The notes: a model not told the origin generated them from the letters alone. A DNA stretch of 64,000 bases from Lachnospira multipara ATCC 19207 (GCF_000424105.1 NZ_AUJG01000009.1:31541-95540), one strand, 5' to 3'. Counted from the first letter of the stretch, positions 46,553 through 56,604 are shown. Made by a program: numbers and translations.

Positions 46553-48226
46553 ATGGATAATAAAAATGTAAAACGAAAAAGCAATTGCATATTTGAGTCT
46601 TTGTTAAAGGAATGTACTCATGAAAAGTTAAATAAAGATTTAAGTCATGAAGAAATCCAGGAAATATGTGATATTTTATTTATCGGTGAGATAAATCTAG
46701 AAATAACAAATAAAGAAAATAGATTTGGCGATCGCGTTATTAATAAAAATATCTTTAAAAGAGATTGCGAATGTGAAGAAGCTATAAAATACATGTATCG
46801 TTTAAGTGATACAAGAGCCGGGGAAATCAGCATAGCGCCTATGAAAGGCCATGAGGAAGTTCCGGAGTATTCTATATTTGCCAATATTTTATTTTTAATT
46901 ATCTACGAAGTGACAACAACTAGAGTTCTGAATAATTCAAGATTTATGGATCCACAAACTGGTGTGCCGAATTTGCGCGCTGTTAAGGATAAGATTACCT
47001 CTTTAGTAAAGAACGGCGACTATTCAGACTACATTATTATTTATGCTAATATTCAAAATTTCAAATATCTAAATGATTGCGGCGGCGTTGAGTGCGGTGA
47101 TACTGCAATCGTTGCATATACAAGAAAACTAGTGGCTCTAGCCGAGGAGGACGAGGCTATTGGTCGACTTGGTGGAGATCACTTTATTATATGCGTGAAA
47201 AGAAGAAATCAATCAAAAATCATGCACGCCCTAGCAGGTATTACAGTTTCGGATCTTCCAAATACAGGAGATAGAAACTTTGTCCTTAGTTGCTGGGCCG
47301 GAGTTATGATTTCAGATAATAAGAAGCTAAGCTTTGATGAGAGAATGCAGTGCGCTGTGGATGCCTACACAATGGCTAAGACGCGCCTAAAGCAAAGAGT
47401 AGTTTTCTACAATGATAAGTTTAAGGCCAAGCTTGACTGGTCAAGAAATGTTAGAGAATTACTTGGAAAATCCATCAGCAAACAGGAAGTTTATCCTGTT
47501 TTCCAAGCAAAGGTCAACATGAAAACTGGCAAATTAGTGGGCTTTGAAGCCTTATCTCGTTGGAAATATCAGGGAAGAATCGTCTCTCCATCAGAGTACA
47601 TCAGTATCCTTGATAATCAGGGCATGATTCACAACCTAGATATGTACATTTTGATGCAGACCTGCGAGTGCATAAAGAAGTGGGATGACGCTGGCATCGA
47701 TTACCCAATTATTTCTGTAAATGTATCGCGAAAGAACTTGTTTATTCCAAACATCGAGGAAATAATCCATAGAATTACCACTACTGCTGGGGTTGAGCCT
47801 TCAAAACTAGATATAGAAATTACAGAATCCGCCACAGAGGACGAGTTTAGTAGGCTTTTAGATTTTATTACGAAAATGCGTCAATATGGCTACAGAATCT
47901 CTATTGACGATTTTGGTGTTGGCTATTCGTCTTTAAGCTTGCTTCACACTATTGATGCGGATGTAATTAAGTTTGATAAGAGCTTTGCAGATAATATCTG
48001 CAGTTCTAATAAGGTGGAATATATTGTTGAAAGCATTGTAAACTACGCAAACAAAATCGGCATGACAACCATCGCTGAAGGCGTAGAATCAAAGGAACAG
48101 GGAAAGAAGCTACTAGATATAGGCTGCGAATGCTGCCAGGGCTTTTATTATGGTGAACCCCTCTCCTTTGAAGAAGCAAGCGAAGTAATAAAAAAATCGA
48201 TTTATAAACCAATATTAGAGGATTAA
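46553..48226 (+). CDS. Cytosolic GGDEF/EAL cyclic-di-GMP protein
   Basis: 557 residues with no membrane helix. Residues 1-135 are an unknown sensor part. A GGDEF domain follows, but its active loop reads GGDHF (near 205), so cyclase activity is doubtful. The EAL domain (about 300-550) has the full set for phosphodiesterase action: GFEALSRW, NVSRKNL, EITESA, DDFGVGYSS, KFDKSF and EGVES. It should break down c-di-GMP and so act on motility or surface attachment. The -10 TATAAT lies at 46494; the ribosome site GTAGAG is weak. Confidence 0.93.
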   Translation: MDNKNVKRKSNCIFESLLKECTHEKLNKDLSHEEIQEICDILFIGEINLEITNKENRFGDRVINKNIFKRDCECEEAIKYMYRLSDTRAGEISIAPMKGHEEVPEYSIFANILFLIIYEVTTTRVLNNSRFMDPQTGVPNLRAVKDKITSLVKNGDYSDYIIIYANIQNFKYLNDCGGVECGDTAIVAYTRKLVALAEEDEAIGRLGGDHFIICVKRRNQSKIMHALAGITVSDLPNTGDRNFVLSCWAGVMISDNKKLSFDERMQCAVDAYTMAKTRLKQRVVFYNDKFKAKLDWSRNVRELLGKSISKQEVYPVFQAKVNMKTGKLVGFEALSRWKYQGRIVSPSEYISILDNQGMIHNLDMYILMQTCECIKKWDDAGIDYPIISVNVSRKNLFIPNIEEIIHRITTTAGVEPSKLDIEITESATEDEFSRLLDFITKMRQYGYRISIDDFGVGYSSLSLLHTIDADVIKFDKSFADNICSSNKVEYIVESIVNYANKIGMTTIAEGVESKEQGKKLLDIGCECCQGFYYGEPLSFEEASEVIKKSIYKPILED

Positions 48227-48236
48227 GGCGATTCTT

Positions 48237-48314
48237 AAGAAGTAATGAAAGTGCTGGGAATTAGTCAAATTGTGAGAAGTAACGAAAGTACTGGGAATTA
48301 GTACAAGTTGTGAA
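48237..48314 (+). repeat. Two 38-bp tandem direct repeats
   Basis: AGAAGTAATGAAAGTGCTGG plus GAATTAGT and AATTGTG is repeated at once with three changes (AACG, TACT, ACA). It lies between the GGDEF/EAL stop and its terminator and holds no gene. Confidence 0.75.
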
Positions 48315-48345
48315 ATGTATTGAGAAATAATATGTACTAAAAAGA

Positions 48346-48384
48346 ACTCGTCAGATAGATTATATCATCTATCTGACGAGTTTT
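48346..48384. terminator. Bidirectional terminator
   Basis: ACTCGTCAGATAGAT and ATCTATCTGACGAGT form a perfect 15-bp stem, followed by TTTTAA on the plus side and TTCTTTTTAG on the minus side. It separates the convergent GGDEF/EAL and CobW genes. Confidence 0.92.
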
Positions 48385-48430
48385 AATTTGCAATGTATTT
48401 GACAGCTGGTCTTGATAGTTGAATCTTGTT

Positions 48431-49438
48431 CTATCTGTAGTTTTCTATCATTTCGTTTATGTATTTTTCATCTAGACTTTCGCCAATAATAATTAATACA
48501 TCCTGGCCTACGTTGATTTGTTTAATCTCTGTATTATCAACGGTTGCATTGATCTGATACCAACTGCTAGATGTTGTGGTTTCATTAGTAGAATCAGATT
48601 CTGCCTGGCTTCCTAGGTTTTCAGATTCTGGTTGATCTCCTTTAGCAAAGCCCTTAACTCTAAAGACTTTTCCGCATTTCTCATCACGATACAATTCATC
48701 AATTAATTTCTTAATGGAATCGATGGATAAGCCGTGGTTTAGCAAATACACTGAGTTATAGCTATTATTGTCGTCTATTCTTAATTTTTCGTGGTCAAAA
48801 TTGTTGTAACCACAGTTTGTAAGCCCTTCTAATACTGAAGAATCTAGCTCGTTTAGGTTTGCTTCAATAAAGTCAGAGTCCACAAGCTCCCTGTTTCCCT
48901 TGAATTGAAGAAGGGCAGCCTTTAGGTGGGCCTTTGTATTCTCTATATCTTGTGTCGAGGCCAAATCGCTATGAGATAAAAGAATTTTACCTGAGCGGGA
49001 AACCTGTGAGCAGAGAAGATAGTTAGATTCGTTTGAGAGCTCATTTTCAAGCTTAGAATCTATAACTGTAATGACGTTGCCGATTTCATACAATCTGTTA
49101 AGGGGATCCTCATTCAAAACATCGAAAAATTCATCCACGTCATAGATGCCAGAAGGCTCAATCAAAACTCTGTCGTAGCCCAGCATTCCAAGGGCAATAA
49201 GCTTAGTCTTAAATCTACGTCTGTGGCAGTCGTAGTCGCAACCGCCCGCCACCATCTCAAGGTCAGCATCATCACCGATGGCATCCTCTAGAAGGAGCAT
49301 GTCTACATTTACAGCACCATAATCATTCTCGATAATGCCGATGTTCTCGCCCTTGCTAATAAGATAGTTTACATATTGCTTTATAAAAGTGGTCTTCCCA
49401 GAACCTAGGAAACCAGTAATCAAATCTACTTTAATCAT
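48431..49438 (-). CDS. CobW/COG0523-family GTPase, putative metallochaperone
   Basis: 335 residues. G1 loop GFLGSGKTT (9-17), IENDYGAVNVD (36-46), and the EPSGIYDVDEFFD switch are typical. The family metal motif CxCC is altered to GGCDYDCHRRR (Cys67, Cys71, His72). A long acidic/Ser insert (SENLGSQAESDSTNETTTSSS) comes before the C-terminal domain. COG0523 proteins deliver Zn, Co, Ni or other metals. The start at 49438 is behind GGTGA; an upstream in-frame extension seems not to be coding. With HypB missing here, a nickel role could be imagined, but nothing in the sequence proves it. Confidence 0.87.
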   Translation of the reverse strand: MIKVDLITGFLGSGKTTFIKQYVNYLISKGENIGIIENDYGAVNVDMLLLEDAIGDDADLEMVAGGCDYDCHRRRFKTKLIALGMLGYDRVLIEPSGIYDVDEFFDVLNEDPLNRLYEIGNVITVIDSKLENELSNESNYLLCSQVSRSGKILLSHSDLASTQDIENTKAHLKAALLQFKGNRELVDSDFIEANLNELDSSVLEGLTNCGYNNFDHEKLRIDDNNSYNSVYLLNHGLSIDSIKKLIDELYRDEKCGKVFRVKGFAKGDQPESENLGSQAESDSTNETTTSSSWYQINATVDNTEIKQINVGQDVLIIIGESLDEKYINEMIENYR

Positions 49439-49646
49439 AAAATCACCAATAGGAATAAATATATTCGTGGCTATATTTACTCTTCCTTTCAGAGACAATT
49501 ATATCATATGTGTAAAGATAAAAACTTTTTAAAACTACTTGTAAATAAGTCTATTTTGTGTTAAAACTGACTTATAGAAAAAACTTTTCTAAAAGTAAAG
49601 ATTAAATTAATAGCTTTAAATTTTAAGCAATTTTTGGGAGGAAAAT

Positions 49647-50963
49647 ATGACTGAATTTTTTAAGAATGTCCCAGTTATTAAGTACGAGGGACCAGAAAGC
49701 ACTAATCCATTAGCTTTCAAGTATTATGACGCAGAGAAGGTTGTTGCAGGCAAGAAGATGAAGGAGCATTTACCATTCGCAATGGCATGGTGGCATAACC
49801 TTGGCGCTAACGGTGTAGATATGTTTGGTGTAGGCACAGCAGATAAGAGCTTTGGAGCTACTCCTGGTACTATGGAACATGCTAAGGCTAAGGTAGATGC
49901 AGGTGTTGAATTCATGAAGAAGCTTGGTATTGAGTACTATTGCTTCCATGATGTTGACCTTGTACCAGAAGCTGACGACATCAATGAAACTAATAGAAGA
50001 TTAGATGAAATCTCAGACTATATCTTAGAGAAGACTAAGGGCACTAACATTAAGTGTTTATGGGGTACAGCTAACATGTTTGGTAACCCAAGATTTATGA
50101 ACGGTGCTGGTAGTACAAGTTCTGCTGATGTTTACTGCTTCGCTGCAGCTCAGGTAAAGAAGGCTCTTGATATCACTGTAAAGCTTGGTGGTAGAGGCTA
50201 TGTATTCTGGGGTGGTAGAGAAGGTTATGAAACACTTCTTAACACAGATGTTAAGTTTGAGCAGGAAAATATTGCAAATCTTATGCACTTGGCTGTTGAC
50301 TACGGTCGTAGCATCGGCTTTAAGGGTGACTTCTATATTGAGCCAAAGCCAAAGGAACCAATGAAGCATCAGTATGATTTTGATGCTGCAACAGCTATCG
50401 GTTTCCTTCGTCAGTATGGTCTTGATAAGGATTTCAAGATGAATATTGAGGCAAACCATGCAACACTTGCAGGTCACACATTCCAGCATGAACTTAGAAT
50501 TTCTGCAATCAACGGTATGCTTGGTTCTATCGATGCTAACCAGGGCGATATGCTTCTTGGTTGGGATACAGATGAATTCCCATATGATGTATATGGTGCA
50601 ACTTATGCAATGATGGAAGTGCTTAAGGCTGGCGGTCTTACAGGTGGTTTCAACTTTGATGCTAAGAATAGAAGACCTTCTAATACACCAGAAGATATGT
50701 TCTATGCCTTCATTTTAGGTATGGATACATTTGCATTAGGCTTAGAGAAGGCTGCAGCATTAATAGAAGATGGCAGACTTGAAGAAAATATTAAGAAGAG
50801 ATATGAGAGCTTCAATTCAGAAATCGGTCAGAAGATCAGAAATCATTCAGCTAGTCTTGAGGAATTAGCAGCACATGCTTGTGAGCTTAAGAAGCCTGAA
50901 TTACCTGTATCTGGTAGACAGGAATACTTACAGAGCGTAGTGAACTCAGTTCTTTTTAACTAG
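49647..50963 (+). CDS. xylA: Xylose isomerase
   Basis: 438 residues, the class II length. The family signatures are intact: [12 protein letters not shown] (catalytic His and Asp), [12 protein letters not shown], and the [16 protein letters not shown] metal-binding box. It converts xylose to xylulose in the cytosol. Strong TTGGGAGG site. No xylulokinase or xylose transporter gene is next to it. The last codons contain TGAACTCAGTTC (50941-50952), the core of the palindrome found near parA. Confidence 0.98.
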   Translation: MTEFFKNVPVIKYEGPESTNPLAFKYYDAEKVVAGKKMKEHLPFAMAWWHNLGANGVDMFGVGTADKSFGATPGTMEHAKAKVDAGVEFMKKLGIEYYCFHDVDLVPEADDINETNRRLDEISDYILEKTKGTNIKCLWGTANMFGNPRFMNGAGSTSSADVYCFAAAQVKKALDITVKLGGRGYVFWGGREGYETLLNTDVKFEQENIANLMHLAVDYGRSIGFKGDFYIEPKPKEPMKHQYDFDAATAIGFLRQYGLDKDFKMNIEANHATLAGHTFQHELRISAINGMLGSIDANQGDMLLGWDTDEFPYDVYGATYAMMEVLKAGGLTGGFNFDAKNRRPSNTPEDMFYAFILGMDTFALGLEKAAALIEDGRLEENIKKRYESFNSEIGQKIRNHSASLEELAAHACELKKPELPVSGRQEYLQSVVNSVLFN

Positions 50964-50979
50964 TTTTATGAAAATGTAG

Positions 50980-50996
50980 GCGCAAGCGCTTTTTTT
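50980..50996 (+). terminator. Terminator after xylA
   Basis: GCGCAAGCGC, then seven T; a longer alternative stem uses GCGCTT with AAGCGC. The rest of 50964-51348 has a second imperfect hairpin (51094-51158, ATAGGCATAG with CTATGTCTAT then TTTTG) and no gene. Confidence 0.7.
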
Positions 50997-51348
50997 ACAA
51001 GCGCAAAAAAAATAAAATAAGACGTTTACCTTACGCTGATCCTAAAGAAGTGGGGAAGATTGGCAGGAAATAAGGTATGTGGGGGAATAGAAAATAGGCA
51101 TAGTCTAAGACTTGAAGTTTTAAGTAACCGGAGAGGATTTGGGCTATGTCTATTTTTGTGTTTAGATAGTTCGAAGATATTTACCGCAAAGTTAAAAATA
51201 TACTAAAGACCATATCTATTTGTGAAATATTGGAATATTACTATATCTATTATCAAACCTATACAAATATCTTAAAGACAACAGTACTTTCGTACTAGTT
51301 TACCATAAGTATAAGTACTTTAGTGTGAGAAAAATGGGGGGGGTGGCC

Positions 51349-51475
51349 CGATATTTTTTAAATTAGGAAAATGTTACTATCCAAATAGCGAATCCTTAAC
51401 ACCACAAGAGGGGAAAACAGTTGAGGATGATATAACGTAACAATAAAATAGGGAAAAACGAAAGGGGCTTAATTT
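51349..51475 (+). promoter_or_regulatory. Conserved structured leader, copy 1
   Basis: GTTACTATC (51373-51381) pairs with GATATAAC (51429-51436) with one bulged C; inside, ATCCTTAAC (51392-51400) pairs with GTTGAGGAT (51420-51428). The conserved joining segment is CAAATAGCGA. The same layout, with different loop sequence, precedes the next paralogue. It ends in AAAGGGG before the ATG. A cis-acting RNA is likely; it matches no riboswitch I know. Confidence 0.65.
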
Positions 51476-52894
51476 ATGAGATTAAGATTAGACAAATTAG
51501 TTTTAAGCGCTGGTTTAGCTTTAGCTATGGTGGCAACTACAATTCCTGTAGGGGCTGCAATCACAAAGACAGGTGATACAGTTACAGTAGCACCAGGATA
51601 TATGGATGCAAATGGAAATGCTAAAGATGATTTAACAGGTTTAACAGAAACAGGTGATCCAGTTACTGTTAAAACAGGTTTAACATCAGTAACACAGATT
51701 ACATATGTTGAAGGTGCTACAGACTCAGTTGATGTAAGCTATATTTCTTCAAAGGATTCTAATTATGCTTATGAAACAGCTGCGAACAAGGTTTCGAAGC
51801 CAGTGAGCAAACTAGAAACAGTTACTTATACACTTGATAATTATGTTGTTGACTATGCACTTGGAGGAGAAGAAACATTATCAGAAGCGAATGTTAAGGC
51901 AATTATTAAGGAAATTGCTGGTGAAACAAACGTAGCTTCAGGTATTGAAGTAGCAACATCATTAACTAGTCCTGAATATGTAGCAGTTACAGATGATGCT
52001 ACAAAAACAAAAGTATCTGGAACATTTAAAAAGACAACAAAAACAGCTTTAACAGAATTACCTTCAAGCTATCAGAATTTGATTACATTTAATTCAGTTG
52101 AAGGTGCAAATGATTATATTGTTTATGAATATGATAAAAATTCGTGCGTTAGCATTGTGCCAGAATTAGCTACAAATGGTACTCCTTATATTGTGACAAC
52201 AAGTGTTGGTAAGAGTTATCTTTTAGGATCTCGTACAGTTTCAGCTAAGGGAGCTTTATTATTTGAAGCAACAAATGGAGATTCAAAAACAACTACAGTT
52301 ACAAATGCTGGTTATACAGCAACAGTAACAGCAGTTACAGATGTTGCTGGTTCTGGTGTTCTTGATGTATCAAAGGTAGAAGATTTACCATCAGATGCTG
52401 CAGTTGCAGGTTATTTTACAATCACAGTTGCAGGCGGTTCTGGTGTTGTAATTGATACAGGTGATACTGCATTAACATTTAGAATTGCTAAACCTAAGGA
52501 TGTAACTGCAAGTACATGGTATGTTGCTACTTTACATACAGATTCAGAGGGTAATGAATCATATTTATTGTTACCAGCAACATTATCATCAGATGGAAAT
52601 TATATTGAATTTAGTACATCTAAGTTCTCAACATTTGCACTTGTATATTCAGCAACAGCAGCTGATACAACAGAAGAAGAAACAAATAACGAAACAAATA
52701 ACGAAACAGAAACAGCAACAGAAGCAGGAACAGAAGCAGGAACAGGAACTACAACAGCTGGTTCTTCAACAACATCAACAACAACTTCAACAAAGACAGC
52801 TGATAACTCAATGATGCCATTATTTATGACAACATTACTTCTTGCACTTTGCGCTGGTAGCCTTGCTATCTACAAGGAAAAGAAGACAAATTAA
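51476..52894 (+). CDS. Secreted, membrane-anchored surface protein, paralogue 1
   Basis: 472 residues. Signal peptide (MRLRLDKLVLSAGLALAMVATTIPVGAA), a 390-residue Thr/Val-rich extracellular part of unknown fold, with a last conserved domain ending WYVATLHTDSEGNESYLLLPATL and STSKFSTFALVY, then a low-complexity stalk (NNETNNETETATEAGTEAG, TTSTTTSTK) and a C-terminal helix with KEKKTN. The end KTADNSMMPLF resembles sortase-like tails but has no LPxTG. Its ends are almost identical to those of the next gene, while the middles have diverged. Function unknown; a coat, adhesin or pilus-like role is plausible. Confidence 0.85.
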   Translation: MRLRLDKLVLSAGLALAMVATTIPVGAAITKTGDTVTVAPGYMDANGNAKDDLTGLTETGDPVTVKTGLTSVTQITYVEGATDSVDVSYISSKDSNYAYETAANKVSKPVSKLETVTYTLDNYVVDYALGGEETLSEANVKAIIKEIAGETNVASGIEVATSLTSPEYVAVTDDATKTKVSGTFKKTTKTALTELPSSYQNLITFNSVEGANDYIVYEYDKNSCVSIVPELATNGTPYIVTTSVGKSYLLGSRTVSAKGALLFEATNGDSKTTTVTNAGYTATVTAVTDVAGSGVLDVSKVEDLPSDAAVAGYFTITVAGGSGVVIDTGDTALTFRIAKPKDVTASTWYVATLHTDSEGNESYLLLPATLSSDGNYIEFSTSKFSTFALVYSATAADTTEEETNNETNNETETATEAGTEAGTGTTTAGSSTTSTTTSTKTADNSMMPLFMTTLLLALCAGSLAIYKEKKTN

Positions 52895-52962
52895 TTTTAG
52901 TAAGTAAGAAAGACACAAGTTATATTAATTAACAACGTTATATCTAGCTAAAATTTTAAAAT

Positions 52963-53000
52963 GGCCTCTCCGTTTGTGGTGGACGGAGAGGTCGATTTTT
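52963..53000 (+). terminator. Terminator of surface paralogue 1
   Basis: GGCCTCTCCGT pairs with ACGGAGAGGTC, followed by GATTTTT. The surrounding 110 bases are duplicated after paralogue 2. The rest of 52895-53227 has no gene. Confidence 0.9.
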
Positions 53001-53227
53001 ATGTATAAAATATTGTTAAATATAGAAAAATTGTGATTATTTATGGAGTTAAGTATAGACTTAGCTCCTTTTTTGTTTTTTTTGACATCTTTATAGTTTT
53101 AAAAATATATTAAAACAAATAAAAAATCACCCCAATTCTATACATGTGTATGAAATAAAATAGTACTCCGGTATGCATTTACTTAATGAATAGGATATTT
53201 AGTATGAGAAAGATAGGCGAGGAGTAC

Positions 53228-53350
53228 GATATTTTTAAAATTAGGAAAATGTTACTATCCAAATAGCGAATCCTTAACAGCCACCAGGGGGAAAGTTAAG
53301 GATGATATAACGTAAACAATAAAATATGGAAAACGAAAGGGGCTTAATTT
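53228..53350 (+). promoter_or_regulatory. Conserved structured leader, copy 2
   Basis: Same structure as at 51349: GTTACTATC (53251-53259) with GATATAAC (53304-53311), and ATCCTTAAC (53270-53278) with GTTAAGGAT (53295-53303). Here the inner stem has an A-T pair where copy 1 has G-T, so pairing is kept. The loop differs in length (16 versus 19 bases), but keeps ACCA, a G-run and AAA. Confidence 0.65.
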
Positions 53351-54862
53351 ATGAGAATAAGATTAGACAAGTTATTTTTAAGCGCTGGTTTAGCTTTAGC
53401 TGTGATTGCCACCACAATTCCTGTTGGAGCTGGCGTTAATACAACAACAGCAAATGGTGTAACTACTGTTGATGGTGTAGTTGGTTATGCAACCTCTGAT
53501 GGATTACCTCTAACTACAGAGAGTACAAAATCATTATTGGCAGCTATTTCAGGAGTTTCTACAGCAGATACATCTGCAGTAGAAACAGGTGTTGGTGGTG
53601 TAAAAAAGCAAGATGCATTACCTAGTGGTTTAACTGTTAATAAAGAATTATTTACGGGTAATCAGGATGTTACAGCTTATATTGAAGAAGTAGATGCAGA
53701 CTATGAATTTGTAAAAGGATATAAAGTAGAATCTGATGAAGATGCATTTACACAGACAACAACATATACAGTTTCTGGTTATGAATATACATCAACGACA
53801 GCAGGTAGTGCTGTTGCTGCAGCAACTGCAGCTAAAACTGCTATTATAAATGCATTAAAAATTGAAAATGGTAGTAATTCATATTCAACATATACTGTAT
53901 CAGTTAGTGAAAACGCTTTAACAGCTCATACAGCATCACAACCAACAGAAGATAGTTATGCTGAAGGTACTAAATTTACTGTTGATGGTTCATTTACAGT
54001 AACAAAGACGTATACAATTACATCTTTACCAGAGGGATATAGATATGATATTGTTCTTGATAAAGGTGAGGGTTCAAATTTTGAATATAAGGTTGCTTAT
54101 AATGAAGGAACTAAAAATGGGGAATATACTAATATTACTGACCTTGATGAAGAAATAGTTGTTTCATTAACAAAGTTAAGTGGAACATATTATTTAGGTA
54201 AAAAGACAGTATCAGCATCTGGAAATTTATTATTTGCTCCTACAGAAGGAGATGATAGTGCTGATGCTAATGTTGTAAGTGGTGATTATACAGCAAGAAT
54301 TACAAATGGTAGTGATGAAGAAATTGATCTTACTGAGGTAGCAGATTTACCAGAAGATGTGAAGTCAGCAGGTAAATTTAAAATTACTGTTACAAAGGAA
54401 GGTGTTGTTGGAGCTGTAGCAAATGGACCAGAAATTACATTTAAGATTGCTATTCCTAAGGATGTACAGCCTACATCTGCTGATAAGAAGATTAATTGGA
54501 TTGTTGTAAGAGGTCATGATTATGATGATGGAAATGACGTAGTATATGAAATTATTCCATCTACAGTAGAAGGTGATTATATTGTATTTAGTTCAGATAA
54601 GTTCTCTACATACGCATTACTTTATACTGAAGTAGCAGCTGACACAACAGAAGAAGAAACAAATAACGAAACAAATAACGAAACAGAATCAGCAACAGAA
54701 GCAGGAACAGAAACTACAACAGCTGGTGGTACATCTACAACATCAAAAACATCTTCTTCAGGTACAGCTGATAACTCAATGATGCCATTATTTATGACAA
54801 CATTACTTCTCGCTCTTTGCGTTGGTAGCCTTGCTATCTACAAGGAAAAGAAGACAAATTAA
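53351..54862 (+). CDS. Secreted, membrane-anchored surface protein, paralogue 2
   Basis: 503 residues, paralogue of the preceding gene. Signal peptide and C-terminal stalk plus helix (NSMMPLFMTTLLLALCVGSLAIYKEKKTN-type end) are nearly identical to paralogue 1. The middle is longer and diverged, with more Gly/Asp/Glu, a YTVSGYEYTSTTAGSAVAAATAA helix-prone insert near 140-160, and the shared motifs YYLGKKTVSASGNLLF and FSSDKFSTYALLY. It probably arose by tandem duplication of a 1.9-kb unit including leader and terminator. Function unknown. Confidence 0.85.
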   Translation: MRIRLDKLFLSAGLALAVIATTIPVGAGVNTTTANGVTTVDGVVGYATSDGLPLTTESTKSLLAAISGVSTADTSAVETGVGGVKKQDALPSGLTVNKELFTGNQDVTAYIEEVDADYEFVKGYKVESDEDAFTQTTTYTVSGYEYTSTTAGSAVAAATAAKTAIINALKIENGSNSYSTYTVSVSENALTAHTASQPTEDSYAEGTKFTVDGSFTVTKTYTITSLPEGYRYDIVLDKGEGSNFEYKVAYNEGTKNGEYTNITDLDEEIVVSLTKLSGTYYLGKKTVSASGNLLFAPTEGDDSADANVVSGDYTARITNGSDEEIDLTEVADLPEDVKSAGKFKITVTKEGVVGAVANGPEITFKIAIPKDVQPTSADKKINWIVVRGHDYDDGNDVVYEIIPSTVEGDYIVFSSDKFSTYALLYTEVAADTTEEETNNETNNETESATEAGTETTTAGGTSTTSKTSSSGTADNSMMPLFMTTLLLALCVGSLAIYKEKKTN

Positions 54863-54930
54863 TTTTAGTAAGTAAGAAAGACACAAGTTATATAAATTAA
54901 CAACGTTATATCTAGCTAAAATTTTTAAAT

Positions 54931-54969
54931 GGCCTCTCCGTTTGTGGTAGACGGAGGGGTCAATTTTTA
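54931..54969 (+). terminator. Terminator of surface paralogue 2
   Basis: GGCCTCTCCGT with ACGGAGGGGTC, followed by AATTTTT; duplicate of the one at 52963. Confidence 0.9.
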
Positions 54970-54999
54970 TGTCAAAATTAGATTTGACGGAAGATAAAA

Positions 55000-55014
55000 T
55001 TGAACTCAGTTCTC
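55000..55014. promoter_or_regulatory. Outlying, imperfect ParB-site-like palindrome
   Basis: TTGAACTCAGTTCTC keeps the 12-base core of the motif near parA but lacks the final half-site bases. It is in the gap 54970-55299, which otherwise shows no gene. Confidence 0.4.
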
Positions 55015-55299
55015 TTTTTTTATAAAAACGGGTACTTACTTTATTATAATTGGATTTAAGAAAGTGTTTTAGAGATAGAATTGTAAGGAATTTAGGATGA
55101 ATTTGAGAGGGATAATTAGATTTGTGAAGATGTGGGAATGGGTTGAAATACTGGAGTGAGGCGTGTTTTTGTGGAAATTAAATGAGGAATTAATTTTCAA
55201 AATATTAAAATAAATTGCTACGCTGTCTTTGTTTATACAATATTTGTGATAATATAGAATTGTAGGCATAGTTTAGCTTTTATACAGAAAGGAATCAAA

Positions 55300-56028
55300 A
55301 TGGGGAAGTTAAAAAAACTAATAGAAAAGAGTGGGCAATTTGTAAAAAATAGAATAGAAGAAAGTATTCTTGTTGTTTCTATTATTTTTTTGATTGTTGG
55401 TCTTTTATTAGATTTAAATTGTATGAAAAAAACACCATTAAACAATATGGAAGATATGAGTTGGTTATTATCCATACAAACATCTATAGTAGTGTTGCCT
55501 ATTGCTATAGTAGCTTTACTTTCTGGTATTATTTCTGAGTCTTATATGGGAGTTAAAAAAATTGCTTATTATTTGCGTATTAAACCACGTATTTTTAAAC
55601 AGAAAAGTATTATTTCTATAGAATTTTTACTGCTGCTTATAAGCGTGTGTATGAATATGTGCCATTTTAATAATTTAATTTTTTCATGTTTGATTATTGA
55701 ATTGATTATAATTTTACATAACATTTTTGGGATTTTTGAAGCTTATTATGGAAATATAGAAGTTGAGAATGAGATAAAAGAATACTTAGAAAAAGAGGCT
55801 GAGCTGAATAAAAAATGTGAAGCTCATATTTCTGCTTTAATATCTGATTGGGTAAAAATATCTTCAAAGCAATTGTATGATGAATTTGAAGATTATTTTA
55901 AAATATTTTTTAAGTTTAATCTTGCAATTATGCTAAAAGAAAAAGATACAAAGAAAGCTAATAGCAATGCTGAAAAAGTTGCTAAAGCTTTATTAACAAG
56001 TAATTCGAATGATTGTAAGTGTGATTAG
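55300..56028 (+). CDS. Unknown membrane protein with four helices
   Basis: 242 residues. Membrane segments near 24-42, 60-80, 105-122 and 124-145, then a charged cytosolic tail with a coiled-coil-like stretch (EVENEIKEYLEKEAELNKKCE). AGAAAGGAATCAAA precedes the ATG. Very AT-rich codons. Not recognised. The next frame overlaps its end by 20 bases with no clear ribosome site, so the two may be one gene split by a frameshift, or a translationally coupled pair. It heads an AT-rich island with AAA ATPases. Confidence 0.7.
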   Translation: MGKLKKLIEKSGQFVKNRIEESILVVSIIFLIVGLLLDLNCMKKTPLNNMEDMSWLLSIQTSIVVLPIAIVALLSGIISESYMGVKKIAYYLRIKPRIFKQKSIISIEFLLLLISVCMNMCHFNNLIFSCLIIELIIILHNIFGIFEAYYGNIEVENEIKEYLEKEAELNKKCEAHISALISDWVKISSKQLYDEFEDYFKIFFKFNLAIMLKEKDTKKANSNAEKVAKALLTSNSNDCKCD

Positions 56029-56587
56029 ATTAGCCTATTATATTAACTTTAACGATCAAGAAAAAAATCAAGAAATTGATTCTTTAATAGATTTAATGAG
56101 AAGTCTTGGCTATTTGTTGGATAGACAGGATAAAAAAGGAATAATCTATAATTCTAAATATTGGAAAGAATTGATAGTTCAATATCAAAGCAATAGCATA
56201 TATTTGCCTTGTAAAGAATTGAGAAGAAGTGCTGACAAGAATTTTGCAGATTGTATTATAGAGCTTATTTTTGGGTATATTACAAATGGTTATATAGATT
56301 ATGTAAAAGAAAGTTTATTTATAAATAAAATTGGTAATACAGATTTTGTGAATGATGATATATATGTGTATGAAATAATGACAATACACTGTATGTTGTA
56401 TTGGATAGCTTATAGAGAAAGTGAAGATTATATAGATAATAATCTTAAAAATAAGGTAAAAGAGTTGCTTAATGATAAAGAAGTTATAAAAGTAATTAAT
56501 AAATTCTATAGAGCAGTTTCGAAAAATTATGATGTTATGGATAAGAATTTACGTATAGAAATTTCTGAAACATTGAGGAAATATTAG
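56009..56587 (+). CDS. Unknown protein, possibly the second half of the preceding gene
   Basis: 192 residues, helical and charged, no membrane segment. It starts inside the end of the membrane protein gene without a visible ribosome site. Family unknown. Two explanations remain: translational coupling, or a frameshift near 56000 splitting one protein of about 430 residues. Confidence 0.6.
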   Translation: MIVSVIRLAYYINFNDQEKNQEIDSLIDLMRSLGYLLDRQDKKGIIYNSKYWKELIVQYQSNSIYLPCKELRRSADKNFADCIIELIFGYITNGYIDYVKESLFINKIGNTDFVNDDIYVYEIMTIHCMLYWIAYRESEDYIDNNLKNKVKELLNDKEVIKVINKFYRAVSKNYDVMDKNLRIEISETLRKY

Positions 56588-56604
56588 AGAATTTTTCGAA
56601 TGTA

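Noticed and set aside
50941..50952. TGAACTCAGTTC at the end of xylA as a partition site
   Set aside because: It lies inside coding sequence and lacks the outer bases. Kept only as a possible distal match in the palindrome finding.
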